From contig NZ_JABWDV010000227.1 in NCBI RefSeq assembly GCF_013362995.1, positions 1-64,000 of the forward strand: DNA of 64,000 bases, in the 5' to 3' direction. This document shows positions 40,929 through 49,928 of the stretch, piece after piece. The notes below the pieces were generated by a model. It did not search any database. It saw nothing but the letters and a program-made list of their open reading frames with translations, and was not told the DNA's origin. A program made the translations under genes and the position numbers. The stretch comes from Streptomyces sp. TRM64462 (GTDB taxonomy: Bacteria > Actinomycetota > Actinomycetes > Streptomycetales > Streptomycetaceae). Within the stretch, counting starts at the first letter, position 1. The number at the start of each line of letters is the position of its first letter.

Positions 40929-43900
40929 ATGACGCGAGCCGAGCAGCCAGCCGAGCAGCCAACGGTCCTGGGCCACCCAGCGGACGCCGCCGCAGCAGAC
41001 GCCGACGCCGCCGCCGACGCCGCCCTCGCCGCGGACTCCCGCGAGCGTGCCGTCCGGGCACTCCTGCGCAACCAGCCGCTGCGGCGGCTGTGGAGCGCCC
41101 AGCTCGTCGGCGGGATCGGCGACGCCCTGGCCCTGCTCGTCCTGGTGCTGCTCGCCGTGCAGGCCGCCGTCACGCAGGAGACCTTCGGCGGTGGCGTCCG
41201 CGGTGCCGCCTTCGCCGTCGCCGCGGCCTTCGGCGCCCGCGCGCTGTCCACGCTCCTCTTCGGCGCCGTCCTGCTCGGCCCGATGACCTCGCTCATCGCG
41301 CCCGCCGGGCCGCTCGACCGCCGCTGGACCATGATCGCGGCCGACGGCGTGCGGGTCGCGCTGCTCGTCGTCGCCCCGCTGTGGATCATCTGGACGCCGG
41401 GCCAGGCCATGCTGTTCGTCCTGCTCACCGTCTTCCTGGCCGGGGTCGGCGAGCGGTTCTGGACGATCGCCAAGGAGAGCGTCGCCCCGGCGCTGCTGCC
41501 CGCACCGCCCCCCGAAGGCGCGGCCGTGCGCCCGCTGCCCGACCACCTGGGCGCGCTGCGCCGGCTCTCCCTCCGTACCGGCTTCGCGGCCATCCCGCTC
41601 GCCGCCGCGGCGCTGCTCGTCGCGTCGCTGGCCGCCAGGCTGCTCGCCATGGGCGTCGACTGGTTCGCCACGCACCAGGCGGCCCTCGGCTCGTACGTCG
41701 CGGCCGGGCTGTTCGCCGCCTCCGCGTCCGTCCTGGCCGCCCTGCGGCTGCCCGGCACACAGACGCCGCGCCCGCGCTCCCCGCTGGAGGGGCTGCGCCG
41801 CCCGTCCAACGGGACCGGCCTGGAGAAGGGTCGTACGGCGGCCATACCCCTGCTCGTCGTCGCCTGCGCCGCCGTCGCCGGAGCCATCGCCTCCGCCGCG
41901 GCCGTCGCCGTGCTGCACGGCGCCGAGCTCGGCGGCGGGCCCGCCGCGTACGCGCTGCTCGTGCTGGCCCTCGTCGGTGGTACGGGCCTGGGCATCCGCG
42001 GTGCCCGCGCCGTGCTGCCCGCGCTGTCCCGCCGCCGGCTGCTCGCCCTCGCCCTCACGGTGACCGGCGTCGCGCTGCTCGCGATGGGGCTCGTACCCGA
42101 CACGGCGACCGTGCTGTTCATCGCGCTCACCGCGGGCTTCAGCGCCGGTGTCGCCGCGGGCACCGGGCACGCCCTGATCGACCAGGAGACCGAGGAGTTC
42201 CGGCGCCCGCGCCTCACCGAGCACCTCCAGGCGGTCGTCAGGGTCTCGATCGCGCTCGGCGCCCTCGCCGCACCGCTGCTCGCCGCCGCCATCGGCCCGC
42301 ACCGCCTCGCGGGCGGCGACTTCGTCTTCGCGCACGGCGGCGCCGCGTTCACGCTCATGCTGGTCGGCGCGCTGCTGCTGCCCGTCGCCGCGCTGGTCCT
42401 GGCCAAGACCGACGACCGGTCCGGTGTGCCGCTCCGCCGCGACCTTCGGGACGCGCTGCGCGGCGCCGACCCGGTGCAGGCGCCGTCCGCCACCGGGTTC
42501 TTCATCGCCGTCGAGGGCGGCGACGGAGCCGGCAAGTCCACGCAGGTCACCGCCCTCGCCGAGTGGATCCGCGGCAAGGGCCACGAGGTGGTCGTCACCC
42601 GCGAGCCGGGCGCCACGCCCATCGGCAAGCGGCTGCGCTCCATCCTCCTCGACGTGTCGTCCGCCGGACTCTCCCACCGCGCCGAGGCCCTCCTGTACGC
42701 CGCCGACCGCGCGGAGCACGTCGACTCGCTGGTCCGCCCGGCGCTGGAGCGCGGCGCGGTCGTCATCTCCGACCGGTACATCGACTCGTCCGTCGCCTAC
42801 CAGGGCGCCGGCCGCGACCTGTCGCCGACCGAGATCGCCCGTATCTCCCGCTGGGCGACCGGCGGTCTCGTACCGAACCTGACGGTGCTGCTCGACGTCT
42901 CGCCGGAGGCGGCGCGCGAGCGGTTCACGGAGGCTCCGGACCGCCTGGAGTCCGAGCCCGCCGAGTTCCACCGGCGCGTACGGGCCGGGTTCCTGGCCCT
43001 CGCGGCCGCCGACCCCGCCCGCTACCTGGTCGTCGACGCGGGCCAGGAGGCCGAGAGCGTCACCACCGTCGTACGTCACCGGCTCGACCGGATGCTGCCG
43101 CTGTCCGAGGCCGAGGTGAAGGCCCGGGAGGAGGCGCGGAAGGCCGCCGAGGAGGAGGCCCGCCGCAAGGCCGAGGAAGAGGCCGCCCGGAAGGCCGAGG
43201 AGGAGCGCCTGGAGCGCGAGCGCCAGGAGCAGCTCGCCCGGCTGCGCGCCGAGGAGGAGGAGCGCAAGCGCCGCGAGGAGGAGGAAGCCCGCCGCCGCGA
43301 GGAGGAGCGGCAGGCGGAGGAGGCCCGCCGGCGCGCGGAGGAGGCGCGGCGCCTCGCCGAGGAGGAGCGCCGGCGGCGCGAGGCCGAGGAGAAGGCACGC
43401 CGCGAGGAGCTGGAACGGCAGCGCCTGCAGGCCGAGGAGGAGGCCCGGCTCCGGGCCGAGGCCGAGGCGCGGCGCCTGGAGAAGCAGCGTAAGGCGGAGG
43501 AGGCGCTGCTGCGCGCCGAGGAGGCCCGCCGCCGCGCCGCGGAGGAGGCCGCGGCGGCCGCAGCGGCCGCGTCTGCTGCCCCCGCTGCCCCCGCTGCGTC
43601 CGCGCAGCAGCAGCCCACCGTGTCGCCGCACGACGTCACCGTGCCCACGCCGGTCGTCCACCCGGACGACATCACGCAGACCGTGCCGACGCCCCGCATC
43701 AACATGCGCAAGGACGACGAGCCGGGCGCGGCCGAGGTGCCCGGGGCCGCCGACGAGACACGCCGCATCAACATGCGCAAGGACGACGACGCGCCGGGCG
43801 CGGCGGACGAGACCCAGCGCATCAACATGCGCAAGGACGAAGCGCCCGCCGACGCGTCGGCCGATGTGTCCGCCGATGCGTCCGCCGATGTGGAGGAGAC

Positions 43901-44180
43901 GGCCGTGCTTCCTCCCGTACGGGAGGAGGGCCCGGCCGACCGGGTGCCGCCCGGCTTCTTCCGGGACGAGGCACCGGCGGCCGCCGGTGAGGCGGAGCAG
44001 TCCGGAGCGAACGACCGGACGCGCGAGCTGCCGCAGGTCGACGAGGGGGGCCGGCCGCGGCGGAACCGCCCCGACTGGGCGGAGGAGACCCCGCTGGACG
44101 ACCTGCCGACGCTCGCCGACGAACTGCTCGGCCAGTACGACGAGGACGACGACCACCGCGGGGGTGGCGGGCGCCGCTGA
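40929..44180 (+). CDS. tmk: Fusion of MFS-like membrane domain, thymidylate kinase and coiled coil
   Basis: 1083 residues. The first ~500 residues are hydrophobic with 10-12 predicted membrane helices and MFS-like layout. Next is dTMP kinase: FIAVEGGDGAGKSTQ (P-loop near 529), TREPGATPIG, VISDRYIDSSVAYQGAGR (DRY-type), to about residue 730. A ~150-residue Glu/Arg-rich coiled coil follows. The C-terminal region has three RINMRKDD-type repeats (near 924, 947, 964) and ends DLPTLADELLGQYDEDDDH. The kinase makes dTDP for DNA synthesis; tethering to the membrane and a scaffold tail is a Streptomyces peculiarity. It is immediately upstream of holB. Confidence 0.9.
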   Translation: MTRAEQPAEQPTVLGHPADAAAADADAAADAALAADSRERAVRALLRNQPLRRLWSAQLVGGIGDALALLVLVLLAVQAAVTQETFGGGVRGAAFAVAAAFGARALSTLLFGAVLLGPMTSLIAPAGPLDRRWTMIAADGVRVALLVVAPLWIIWTPGQAMLFVLLTVFLAGVGERFWTIAKESVAPALLPAPPPEGAAVRPLPDHLGALRRLSLRTGFAAIPLAAAALLVASLAARLLAMGVDWFATHQAALGSYVAAGLFAASASVLAALRLPGTQTPRPRSPLEGLRRPSNGTGLEKGRTAAIPLLVVACAAVAGAIASAAAVAVLHGAELGGGPAAYALLVLALVGGTGLGIRGARAVLPALSRRRLLALALTVTGVALLAMGLVPDTATVLFIALTAGFSAGVAAGTGHALIDQETEEFRRPRLTEHLQAVVRVSIALGALAAPLLAAAIGPHRLAGGDFVFAHGGAAFTLMLVGALLLPVAALVLAKTDDRSGVPLRRDLRDALRGADPVQAPSATGFFIAVEGGDGAGKSTQVTALAEWIRGKGHEVVVTREPGATPIGKRLRSILLDVSSAGLSHRAEALLYAADRAEHVDSLVRPALERGAVVISDRYIDSSVAYQGAGRDLSPTEIARISRWATGGLVPNLTVLLDVSPEAARERFTEAPDRLESEPAEFHRRVRAGFLALAAADPARYLVVDAGQEAESVTTVVRHRLDRMLPLSEAEVKAREEARKAAEEEARRKAEEEAARKAEEERLERERQEQLARLRAEEEERKRREEEEARRREEERQAEEARRRAEEARRLAEEERRRREAEEKARREELERQRLQAEEEARLRAEAEARRLEKQRKAEEALLRAEEARRRAAEEAAAAAAAASAAPAAPAASAQQQPTVSPHDVTVPTPVVHPDDITQTVPTPRINMRKDDEPGAAEVPGAADETRRINMRKDDDAPGAADETQRINMRKDEAPADASADVSADASADVEETAVLPPVREEGPADRVPPGFFRDEAPAAAGEAEQSGANDRTRELPQVDEGGRPRRNRPDWAEETPLDDLPTLADELLGQYDEDDDHRGGGGRR

Positions 44181-44278
44181 GGCGGGGCGCTGTCAGACCC
44201 CTGCTCCACAATGGAAAGCCACGCAGGAAGCCACGCAGGAACCCCGGAAGCACCCGCGGAAGAGAGAGGCGGTGACCC

Positions 44279-45490
44279 GTGCCCGTATGGGACGACCTGG
44301 TCGGCCAGGACCGCGTTCAGGCGCAGCTCGCCGCCGCCGCCCGTGACGCGGACGCGCTCGTGACCGCCGACGCGAACGGTACGGCGCAGCCCGACGCCGC
44401 CAAGTCGAAGATGACGCACGCGTGGCTGTTCACCGGCCCGCCCGGCGCCGGCCGGGACACCGCGGCCCGCGCGTTCGCCGCCGCCCTGCAGTGCGTCAGC
44501 CCCGACCGGGCGCTCGGCGGCGAACCGGGCTGCGGCTTCTGCGACGGCTGCCACACGGCGCTCGTCGGGACGCACGCCGACGTGGAGGTCGTCCGCACCG
44601 ACCTGCTGTCCATCGGCGTCAAGGAGACCCGCGACCTCGTCCGGCGGGCCCAGCTCTCGCCGGCCGTCGGGCGCTGGCAGGTCATCGTCCTGGAGGACGC
44701 CGACCGCCTCACCGAAGGCGCGGGCAACGTGCTGCTGAAGGCCGTCGAGGAGCCCGCGCCCCGCACGGTGTGGCTGCTGTGCGCGCCCTCCATCGAGGAC
44801 GTGCTGCCCACGATCCGCTCCCGCTGCCGCCACCTGACCCTTCGTACGCCGCCGGTCGACGCGGTCGCGGACCTTCTCGTACGGCGTGACGGCATCGACC
44901 CGGACACCGCGGCCGCCGCGGCGCGCGCCACGCAGGGCCACATCGAGCGCGCCCGCCGCCTCGCCACGGACGAGCGGGCCCGCGCCCGGCGCGCCGCCGT
45001 GCTGAAGCTGCCCCAGCGCGTCCAGGACGTCGGCAGCGCCCTGAAGGCGGCCCAGGAGCTGATCGACGCCGCAGGTGAGGATGCCAAGCAGCTCGCCGAG
45101 GAGACGGACGTCAAGGAGACCGAGGAGCTGAAGGCGGCACTCGGCGCCGCGCAGGGCGGCCGGATGCCGCGCGGCACCGCGGGCGTGATGAAGGAACTGG
45201 AGGACAGGCAGAAGCGCCGCAGGACCCGTACGCAGCGCGACAGCCTGGACCTCGCACTCCGCGACCTCACCGGCTTCTACCGCGACGTCCTCGCCCTCCA
45301 GCTCGGCTCCCGCACGGCGATCGCCAACGCCGACGTGCGGGACGTGGTCGACCGGGTCGCGGGCGGGTCGACGCCCGAGAGCACGCTGCGCCGGATAGAG
45401 GCGATCCTCGCCTGCCGCGAGGCCCTGGACCGCAACGTGGCGCCGCTGCTGGCGGTGGAGGCCATGACGATGGCCCTGCGCGCGGGCTGA
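44279..45490 (+). CDS. holB: DNA polymerase III delta-prime subunit
   Basis: 403 residues, GTG start. AAA+ clamp-loader fold: VWDDLVGQDRVQAQL opening, a degenerate Walker A GPPGAGRDTAAR (Lys replaced by Arg, expected for the non-hydrolysing delta prime), zinc cluster CGFCDGCH, VIVLEDADRLTEGAGNVLLK and TIRSRCRHLTL (SRC motif). An extra acidic helical segment (residues ~255-300) lies between the lid and collar domains. It pairs with tmk in many bacteria. Confidence 0.92.
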   Translation: MPVWDDLVGQDRVQAQLAAAARDADALVTADANGTAQPDAAKSKMTHAWLFTGPPGAGRDTAARAFAAALQCVSPDRALGGEPGCGFCDGCHTALVGTHADVEVVRTDLLSIGVKETRDLVRRAQLSPAVGRWQVIVLEDADRLTEGAGNVLLKAVEEPAPRTVWLLCAPSIEDVLPTIRSRCRHLTLRTPPVDAVADLLVRRDGIDPDTAAAAARATQGHIERARRLATDERARARRAAVLKLPQRVQDVGSALKAAQELIDAAGEDAKQLAEETDVKETEELKAALGAAQGGRMPRGTAGVMKELEDRQKRRRTRTQRDSLDLALRDLTGFYRDVLALQLGSRTAIANADVRDVVDRVAGGSTPESTLRRIEAILACREALDRNVAPLLAVEAMTMALRAG

Positions 45491-45598
45491 GCCCCACGGG
45501 GCGCCACCCTCCGGGCTCACCCACCAGGCTCACCCACGCGGCTCACCCGAACGGGCGCGGTCTACTGCGGACCGTCACCGCGCGGCTACGCTCCGGGA

Positions 45599-47239
45599 AT
45601 GCGCCCCAGCACCCCCCACAGCTCCAGCCACGCCGCCCCCTCCGCCGGCACCACCCCCAGCGGCGACACCCGCCCCAGCCGCAACCGCCTCCGCAGGGCC
45701 ACGCTCGTCGTCGCCGCGCTCGCCCTGTTCCTGGCGGGCTGCACCAGCGGCGGCACACCCCCGGCCGCTCCTGCCGCGCCCGCGGCCTCGGGCACAGCCG
45801 CGGCGGCCGCCGCACAGGCAGCCGCCCGGTCGGCCGCGTTCAAGCCGTACTACACCCAGCGGCTGAGCTGGCGCGACTGCGGGGTGCCCGGGTTCCAGTG
45901 CGCCACCCTCAGGGCCCCGCTCGACTACGCGAAACCCGGCGGCGACCAGATCAAGCTCGCCGTCGCCCGCGTCAAGGCGACGGGCCCCGGCGAGCGGATC
46001 GGTTCGCTTCTCGTGAACCCCGGCGGCCCGGGCGGCTCAGCGGTCGGCTACCTCCAGGGCTACGCCGGCATCGCGTACCCCGCGCCCGTCCGCGCCCGCT
46101 ACGACATGGTCGCCCTCGACCCGCGCGGCGTCGCCCGCAGCGAACCCGTCGAGTGCCTCGACGGACCGGCGATGGACGCGTACACGCAGGTCGACCAGAC
46201 ACCGGACGACACCCGTGAGCAGAACCTGCTCGCGGCGTCCTTCCGGAAGTTCGCGGCGGGCTGCGCCCAGCGCTCCGGCCGGGTCCTGCCGCACGTGTCG
46301 ACCGTCGAGGCGGCCCGGGACATGGACATCCTGCGGGCGGTGCTCGGCGACGCGAAGCTCACGTACGTCGGGGCGTCGTACGGCACCTTCCTCGGCGCCA
46401 CGTACGCCGAGCTGTTCCCGTCCCGCACCGGCCGCCTCGTCCTGGACGGGGCGATGGACCCGTCCCTGACCGCCGAGCAGCTCAACCGCGACCAGACCGC
46501 CGGCTTCGAGACCGCCTTCCGCTCCTTCGCCGCCGACTGCGTGAAGCAGCAGGACTGCCCGCTCGGCACCGAGTCGCCGCGGGCGGCCGGGGAGCGCCTC
46601 CAGCGGTTCTTCGCGCGGCTCGACCGCGAACCCGTCCCCACCGGCCAGGCCCGCCCCCTCGGCGAGTCCCTCGCCACCACGGGCGTGATCGCCGCGATGT
46701 ACGACGAGGCCGCCTGGCCCCAGCTCCGTGAGGCGCTCACCCGCGCCATGGGCGGCGAGGGCTCCGGCCTCCTCGCCCTCGCCGACACCTACTACGAGCG
46801 CGTCGGCGACGGCACCTACTCGAACCTCATGTACGCCAACGCCGCCGTCAACTGCCTCGACCAGCCACCCGCCTTCCGCACCCCGGCCGAGGTCACCGCC
46901 GCCGTACCGTCCTTCGAGAAGGCGTCCCCGCTCTTCGGCAAGGGCCTGGCCTGGGCATCCCTGAACTGTGCGTACTGGCCCACCGAGGCCACCGGCGCCC
47001 CGCACCGCATCACCGCCGCCGGCGCACCCCCGATCGTCGTCGTCGGCACCACCCGCGACCCCGCCACCCCCTACAAGTGGGCCCGCTCCCTCGCCGCCCA
47101 GCTCTCCTCCGGCACCCTCCTCACCTACGAAGGCGACGGCCACACGGCGTACGGCCGCGGCAGCGACTGCGTCGACACGGCCATCAACCGCTACCTGTTG
47201 GACGGCACACCCCCACCCCCGGACAAGCGCTGCCGCTAG
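45599..47239 (+). CDS. Secreted alpha/beta-hydrolase, SlpD/SlpE-type peptidase
   Basis: 546 residues. A basic N-terminus and hydrophobic helix end in LFLAGC (lipobox), then a Pro/Ala linker: a surface lipoprotein. The alpha/beta-hydrolase core has NPGGPGGSAVG (oxyanion loop), nucleophile GASYGTFLG near residue 259, an acid in the C-terminal lobe (VVGTTRDPATP) and the catalytic His in GDGHTAYG. This is the tripeptidyl aminopeptidase family of Streptomyces mycelial proteases. It lies between holB and tRNA-Thr. Confidence 0.9.
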   Translation: MRPSTPHSSSHAAPSAGTTPSGDTRPSRNRLRRATLVVAALALFLAGCTSGGTPPAAPAAPAASGTAAAAAAQAAARSAAFKPYYTQRLSWRDCGVPGFQCATLRAPLDYAKPGGDQIKLAVARVKATGPGERIGSLLVNPGGPGGSAVGYLQGYAGIAYPAPVRARYDMVALDPRGVARSEPVECLDGPAMDAYTQVDQTPDDTREQNLLAASFRKFAAGCAQRSGRVLPHVSTVEAARDMDILRAVLGDAKLTYVGASYGTFLGATYAELFPSRTGRLVLDGAMDPSLTAEQLNRDQTAGFETAFRSFAADCVKQQDCPLGTESPRAAGERLQRFFARLDREPVPTGQARPLGESLATTGVIAAMYDEAAWPQLREALTRAMGGEGSGLLALADTYYERVGDGTYSNLMYANAAVNCLDQPPAFRTPAEVTAAVPSFEKASPLFGKGLAWASLNCAYWPTEATGAPHRITAAGAPPIVVVGTTRDPATPYKWARSLAAQLSSGTLLTYEGDGHTAYGRGSDCVDTAINRYLLDGTPPPPDKRCR

Positions 47240-47326
47240 CGGCCCCGAAAGGGTGTGCACGAGCACCCTCTCCACCTGTGTAGACTTGGGCTCGCTGCTG
47301 CACCCGCCAGGCGGAACGTGCAGCAT

Positions 47327-47400
47327 GCCGCCTTAGCTCAGTTGGCCAGAGCAACGCACTCGTAATGCGTAGGTCTCGGGTTCGAATCCCGAAGGCGGCT
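47327..47400 (+). tRNA. tRNA-Thr (anticodon CGT)
   Basis: 74 bases fold into a cloverleaf: acceptor GCCGCCT/AGGCGGC with U as discriminator, D-arm TTAGCTCAGTTGG, anticodon stem ACGCA/TGCGT with loop CTCGTAA giving anticodon CGT (47361-47363), and T-loop GGTTCGAATCC. CCA is not encoded. It reads ACG threonine codons, frequent in this GC-rich genome. No integrase or duplicated 3' end was seen beside it. Confidence 0.97.
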
Positions 47401-47469
47401 CCGTTCGAAGGCCCAGGTCGGTTCAGCCGGTCTGGGCCTTCTGCGTGTCTCCGGGGAGAAGCCGGCCGT

Positions 47470-48447
47470 CTACAGGAAACCCGAGCGGCGCCAGGCCCAG
47501 GTGCCGGGTGGGCCCTGGGCGCCGGTGGTGGTGAGGAAGGCGGTCAGGCGGGCGGCGGACCAGCGGAGGGTGGTCCGGCGGTGCGGGCTGGTGCGGGCCT
47601 CGCGGGTGGCGCGGCGGGGGTCGAGGCCGACCTCGGCGTAGACCTGCGGGGGGATCAGCCGGCGGGAGACCACCAGGGCGCTCAGGCCGCAGACCAGTCG
47701 GGTGGCCCAGCGCTTCGGGCGGGAGCAGGAGGCCAGTTGGCGTTCCAGTTCGGCGCGGGCGTAGCGGATGTGGCGGGACTCCTCGACCACATGGACGCGG
47801 CACACGTCCCGTACCACCCGCTGGACGGACGGGTCCGCCATGGCGGCGCGCTGGAAGCGGTCCAGGACCTCCTCGATGATCAGGGCCGCGCTGAACACCC
47901 GTACCGGCCCCGCGCCCAGTTGCCACAGGGCCGTACGGAACCGGTCCAGGGCGGAGCGGTGGTGGACCGGGACGGCCAGTTCGCCGATCAGGCGGGCGAA
48001 CATCTTGGAGTGCCGGCACTCGTCCTCGATCTCCGTCAGCGCGTACCGGACGTGCTGTGCCGTCGGGTCCAGGGGCACGATGTGCCGGGCGAGCATCCGG
48101 ATCAGCATGTTCTCGCCCTGGAGCAGGGTCCAGGCATGGCTCGCCGCCTCGTGTCGCGACAGCTCCCGCCGCCGCGCGGGGGACATCTCGCGCCACAGCG
48201 GGGTGTCGTAGAGGGAGACCAGGTGCGGCGGCAGGAACCACAGGTCCGGGTCCCACGGGGTGCCCCAGGCGACCTCCGTGTCCGGGGGCAGCGTGTGCCG
48301 CTCCGAGGCCGTCAGGAGGCGCGCCGCGACGGTCTCCCTGTCGGCGCCGCGGTCGGTGCGGTCGGGGTGTTCTGCGCGGTCGGGGCGTTCGGTGCGGTCG
48401 GGGTGTTCTGCGTGGCGTGAGTCGTGCTGCGTCGTGCTCTTGGGCAT
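47470..48447 (-). CDS. AurF-like diiron oxygenase
   Basis: 325 residues from ATG 48447 with GGAGG upstream. After a charged repetitive N-terminus (RTERPDRAEHPDRTDR) comes a ferritin-like helical domain with iron ligands in TLLQGENMLIRML, EIEDECRHSKMF and VVEESRHIRYA. This is the p-aminobenzoate N-oxygenase (AurF) layout, associated with N-oxygenation or hydroxylation of carrier- or CoA-bound substrates. It is divergent from the KAS III/ACP/KAS II genes, so its substrate may be the ACP-bound product of those enzymes (inference). Confidence 0.8.
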   Translation of the reverse strand: MPKSTTQHDSRHAEHPDRTERPDRAEHPDRTDRGADRETVAARLLTASERHTLPPDTEVAWGTPWDPDLWFLPPHLVSLYDTPLWREMSPARRRELSRHEAASHAWTLLQGENMLIRMLARHIVPLDPTAQHVRYALTEIEDECRHSKMFARLIGELAVPVHHRSALDRFRTALWQLGAGPVRVFSAALIIEEVLDRFQRAAMADPSVQRVVRDVCRVHVVEESRHIRYARAELERQLASCSRPKRWATRLVCGLSALVVSRRLIPPQVYAEVGLDPRRATREARTSPHRRTTLRWSAARLTAFLTTTGAQGPPGTWAWRRSGFL

Positions 48448-48570
48448 GTCGCTGCCTCCGGACGAACGGTCGACGCGCCAGGCAGCCCGTCCGTCACTTT
48501 GAGTGGTTGGTGGTTGCTTAACGTTACCCTGGTCGTCCGTGTGTGAGCGTCCCCGTTGGGAGAGCGACCC

Positions 48571-49572
48571 ATGAGCTTCTTCAGCCGCATCAGCCAGGTG
48601 GCCGCCCACGTTCCCGACGCGCGGCAGACCGGTGACGAGATCGAGGAGCGGCTCCGGGACCGCAACCCCCACCTCTCCGTCCCGTCCGGGCTGCTGCGCC
48701 AGCTGTACGGATTCGAGGCGCGGCCCCTCGCCCCGGCCGGCACGCTGCCGTCCGACCTCGCCACCGCGGCCGGGCGCCGGGCGCTCGCGGACGCCGGGCT
48801 CACCGCCGACTCCGTCGACCTCCTCCTCTACGCCGGCATCAGCGAGGATGTGGAGGAGCCCGCCACCGCGCACATCGTCGCCGACCGGCTCGGCGTCCAC
48901 GCCCCGGTCTTCGACGTGAAGAACGCCTGCAACGGGATGCTGAACGGGCTTCAGGTCGCCGACGCCCTCGTCCGGGACGGGCAATGCCGCCGCGCCCTCG
49001 TCGTCACCGGCGAGCTCGGCAGCCGCGTCGCCGGCTGGGACGTGCCCGACCGGCGCGAACTCGCCCTGCGCCTGCCCGCGTTCACCACCGGCGACCTGGG
49101 CGCCGCCCTGCTGGTGGAGGCCGCCGCGACGCCCGGGATCCTCGGCACGTACTTCACCGCCAACTCCGCCGGCTGGCGCGCCGCCACCCTCGGCAACCCG
49201 CACTTCGGCCCAGACGACCCCGCCCACGCCCGCATCCGCATCGACTCCGACGCCCTGCTCGCCTCCTTCGCCGGCATGGAGACCTCCGCCCGGGACGCCC
49301 TGCACGCCCTGGGGCACAAGGTCGACGACCTGGCCGTGGTGTGCGTGCACCAGGCGTCCGTGCCGTTCACGCAGGCCTTCTGCGACGCGCTCGGCGTACG
49401 GCCCGACCAGATCGCCCTCACCTTCCCGCGCCACGGCAACGCCACCACCGCGAGCCTTCCCCTCCAGCTCGCCGAGGCCCTGGCCGACGGGCGGCTGCGG
49501 CGCGGCGACCTCGTCGGGCTCTTCGGCCTCGCCAGCGGCGCCAGCGGCGGCGTCGTGCTCGTGCGGTGGTGA
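48571..49572 (+). CDS. 3-oxoacyl-ACP synthase III (KAS III) homolog
   Basis: 333 residues. Thiolase fold with catalytic Cys in VKNACNGMLNG (near 118), His in VCVHQASVPF and Asn in PRHGNATTAS. All three residues are intact, so decarboxylative priming is possible. It is more divergent than housekeeping FabH: the usual DxxAAC becomes VKNAC. ATG 48571 after GGGAGAG. It starts a three-gene operon with ACP and KAS II and diverges from the diiron oxygenase. Confidence 0.87.
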   Translation: MSFFSRISQVAAHVPDARQTGDEIEERLRDRNPHLSVPSGLLRQLYGFEARPLAPAGTLPSDLATAAGRRALADAGLTADSVDLLLYAGISEDVEEPATAHIVADRLGVHAPVFDVKNACNGMLNGLQVADALVRDGQCRRALVVTGELGSRVAGWDVPDRRELALRLPAFTTGDLGAALLVEAAATPGILGTYFTANSAGWRAATLGNPHFGPDDPAHARIRIDSDALLASFAGMETSARDALHALGHKVDDLAVVCVHQASVPFTQAFCDALGVRPDQIALTFPRHGNATTASLPLQLAEALADGRLRRGDLVGLFGLASGASGGVVLVRW

Positions 49573-49676
49573 GGCCACTGGCTGCTCTGCTCTGCTCCCT
49601 TCTGCTCCGTTCTGCTCCGCTGCGCGCGCCTCTGTCGCCCCTCTGTCTCCCCTCTTGAAAAGGAGAGTTCTCCCCC

Positions 49677-49928
49677 ATGTCCGACGTCCACGACGCCGTC
49701 CGTTCCGCTCTCGCCTCCTTCAACGTTCCCGACGACCTCGTCCGGCCCGATGCGACCCTCGCCGAACTCGACATGGACTCCCTGGCCCTCGCCGAGTTCG
49801 CCCTGGTCCTCCAGGAGCGGCTCGGCGTCAGGGTCGGCGGCGAGCACGCGTCGAAGTCCACCACCATCGCCGAGGTCGTCGCCTTCCTCGAAGAGCGGTG
49901 CGCCGCCGAGCCGGTGGCCACCCGGTGA
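49677..49928 (+). CDS. Acyl carrier protein
   Basis: 83 residues. The 4'-phosphopantetheine attachment site is Ser35 in LDMDSLALAEFAL, within a small acidic helical bundle. AAGGAGAG precedes the ATG. The stop overlaps the KAS II start. The 104 bases upstream contain a run of TCTGCTC repeats (49583-49620). It carries the acyl chain for the neighbouring synthases. Confidence 0.93.
   Translation: MSDVHDAVRSALASFNVPDDLVRPDATLAELDMDSLALAEFALVLQERLGVRVGGEHASKSTTIAEVVAFLEERCAAEPVATR

Noticed and set aside
37778-42781. A 1667-codon open frame on the minus strand opposite topA and tmk
   Set aside because: It is the GC-skewed shadow of two well-supported genes; it has no domain, no ribosome site and low-complexity Arg/Ala/Ser content.
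40761-44156. A 1131-codon minus-strand open frame opposite tmk
   Set aside because: It mirrors the coiled-coil codons of tmk, giving Leu/Gly-rich repeats with no recognisable family.
47327-47400. tRNA-Thr as an integration site
   Set aside because: No integrase next to it and no repeat of its 3' end was noticed in the window.
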